Assembly: GCA_018813785.1 (NCBI GenBank)
Contig: JAHJAU010000041.1
Location: 1-35,500, forward strand
Length of the DNA stretch: 35,500 nucleotides
Source: Patescibacteria group bacterium
GTDB taxonomy: Bacteria; Patescibacteriota; Patescibacteriia; SG8-24
Direction of reading: 5' to 3'
Below the pieces are notes generated by a model. It saw nothing but the letters and a program-made list of their open reading frames with translations, searched no databases and was not told where the DNA came from. The position numbers were made by a program, and so were the translations under genes. Shown here piece by piece: positions 34,746 to 35,500 of the stretch (positions are counted from its first letter, which is position 1; every line of letters begins with the position of its first letter).

Positions 34746-35500
34746 ATGAAATCAAGCGACATCAGAAAAAGATACTTGGAATTTTTTAAGGCTCGTGGAC
34801 ACGCGGTTATTCCTTCGGCATCGTTAATCCCAGAAAATGATCCAACTGTGCTTTTCACCACTGCCGGCATGCACCCTCTGGTGCCCTACCTGCTAGGTGA
34901 ACCACACCCAGGTGGCACGCGACTGACTAATATTCAAAAGTGCATTCGAACGGGCGATATTGACGATGTGGGTGACACTAGCCATCTGACTTTTTTTGAG
35001 ATGCTTGGTAACTGGTCACTGGGTGATTATTTTAAAACAGAGGCACTGAATTGGACGTTTGATTTTTTAACTAGTCAAACTGAAGGTTTGGGTTTATCGG
35101 CTGATCGGCTATTTGTTACGGTATTTGAAGGTGATGATAATGCACCAAAAGATGAAGAGGCAATAAAAATTTGGCAAAAAATTTTTATTGCACACGGTCT
35201 CGAAGCGGTAGAAGGTCAACGTATTTTTACTTATCCCAAATCGGAGAATTGGTGGGGGCCAGCCGGACAAACCGGTCCCTGTGGTCCGGATTCAGAGATT
35301 TTTTATGATATTTTGGGTGTTTCAAATCGGACTTTGCACCGCGATGGTTGGGAAGGTGGCGGTGATTGCGAGCCTTGTTGTAATTGTGGCCGTTATATCG
35401 AAATCGGCAACAATGTTTTCATGCAATATTTTAAATCTGCTGACAGCTCTTTTGCACCGCTTAAACAGAAAAATGTTGATTTTGGCGGTGGTTTCGAGCG
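34746..35500 (+). CDS. alaS: Alanyl-tRNA synthetase, N-terminal part (truncated by window edge)
   Basis: [97 protein letters not shown]. Confidence 0.97.
   Translation, partial: MKSSDIRKRYLEFFKARGHAVIPSASLIPENDPTVLFTTAGMHPLVPYLLGEPHPGGTRLTNIQKCIRTGDIDDVGDTSHLTFFEMLGNWSLGDYFKTEALNWTFDFLTSQTEGLGLSADRLFVTVFEGDDNAPKDEEAIKIWQKIFIAHGLEAVEGQRIFTYPKSENWWGPAGQTGPCGPDSEIFYDILGVSNRTLHRDGWEGGGDCEPCCNCGRYIEIGNNVFMQYFKSADSSFAPLKQKNVDFGGGFE

Noticed and set aside
1-35500. tRNA or rRNA genes, and alternative genetic code
   Set aside because: No cloverleaf or rRNA-like segment was recognised by eye in the intergenic regions, and TGA terminates several clear genes (e.g. murB), arguing against UGA reassignment.

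Overview
The window looks like a chromosomal segment of a Candidate Phyla Radiation (Patescibacteria) type bacterium: compact, full of short orphan genes, and using UGA as a normal stop (murB, the DUF5680-like gene and the matrixin gene end in TGA). Taxonomy is inferred from gene content only. Recognisable genes are glyA (5' part, minus), elp3, murC, murB, hpf/raiA, secA, a CsaA-like tRNA-binding protein, an MTH1-like NUDIX hydrolase, secD, secF, a TraG/VirD4-type ATPase locus with a trypsin-like protease, an HD (SAMHD1/dGTPase-like) phosphohydrolase, mnmA, an M28 peptidase lipoprotein and the 5' part of alaS. About ten orphan or small predicted membrane/lipoproteins lie between them. No tRNA, rRNA, CRISPR array or intact transposase was seen. 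The most interesting items are: SecD carrying one clear and one degenerate parvulin (PPIase) domain; a guanylate-kinase-like protein with a broken P-loop fused to an unknown N-terminal domain; a CxxC-x17-CxxH zinc motif in the disordered tail of the T4SS-like ATPase; an IS200/IS605-end or omegaRNA-like hairpin with no tnpA/tnpB; a tandem pair of small paralogous orphans; a recurrent inverted-repeat family at 3' gene ends; and an apparent split between leaderless housekeeping genes and strong-SD orphan genes, some of which share a TTGACM-N17/18-TAAGNT promoter-like signature. All were read by eye; no searches or folding were run.
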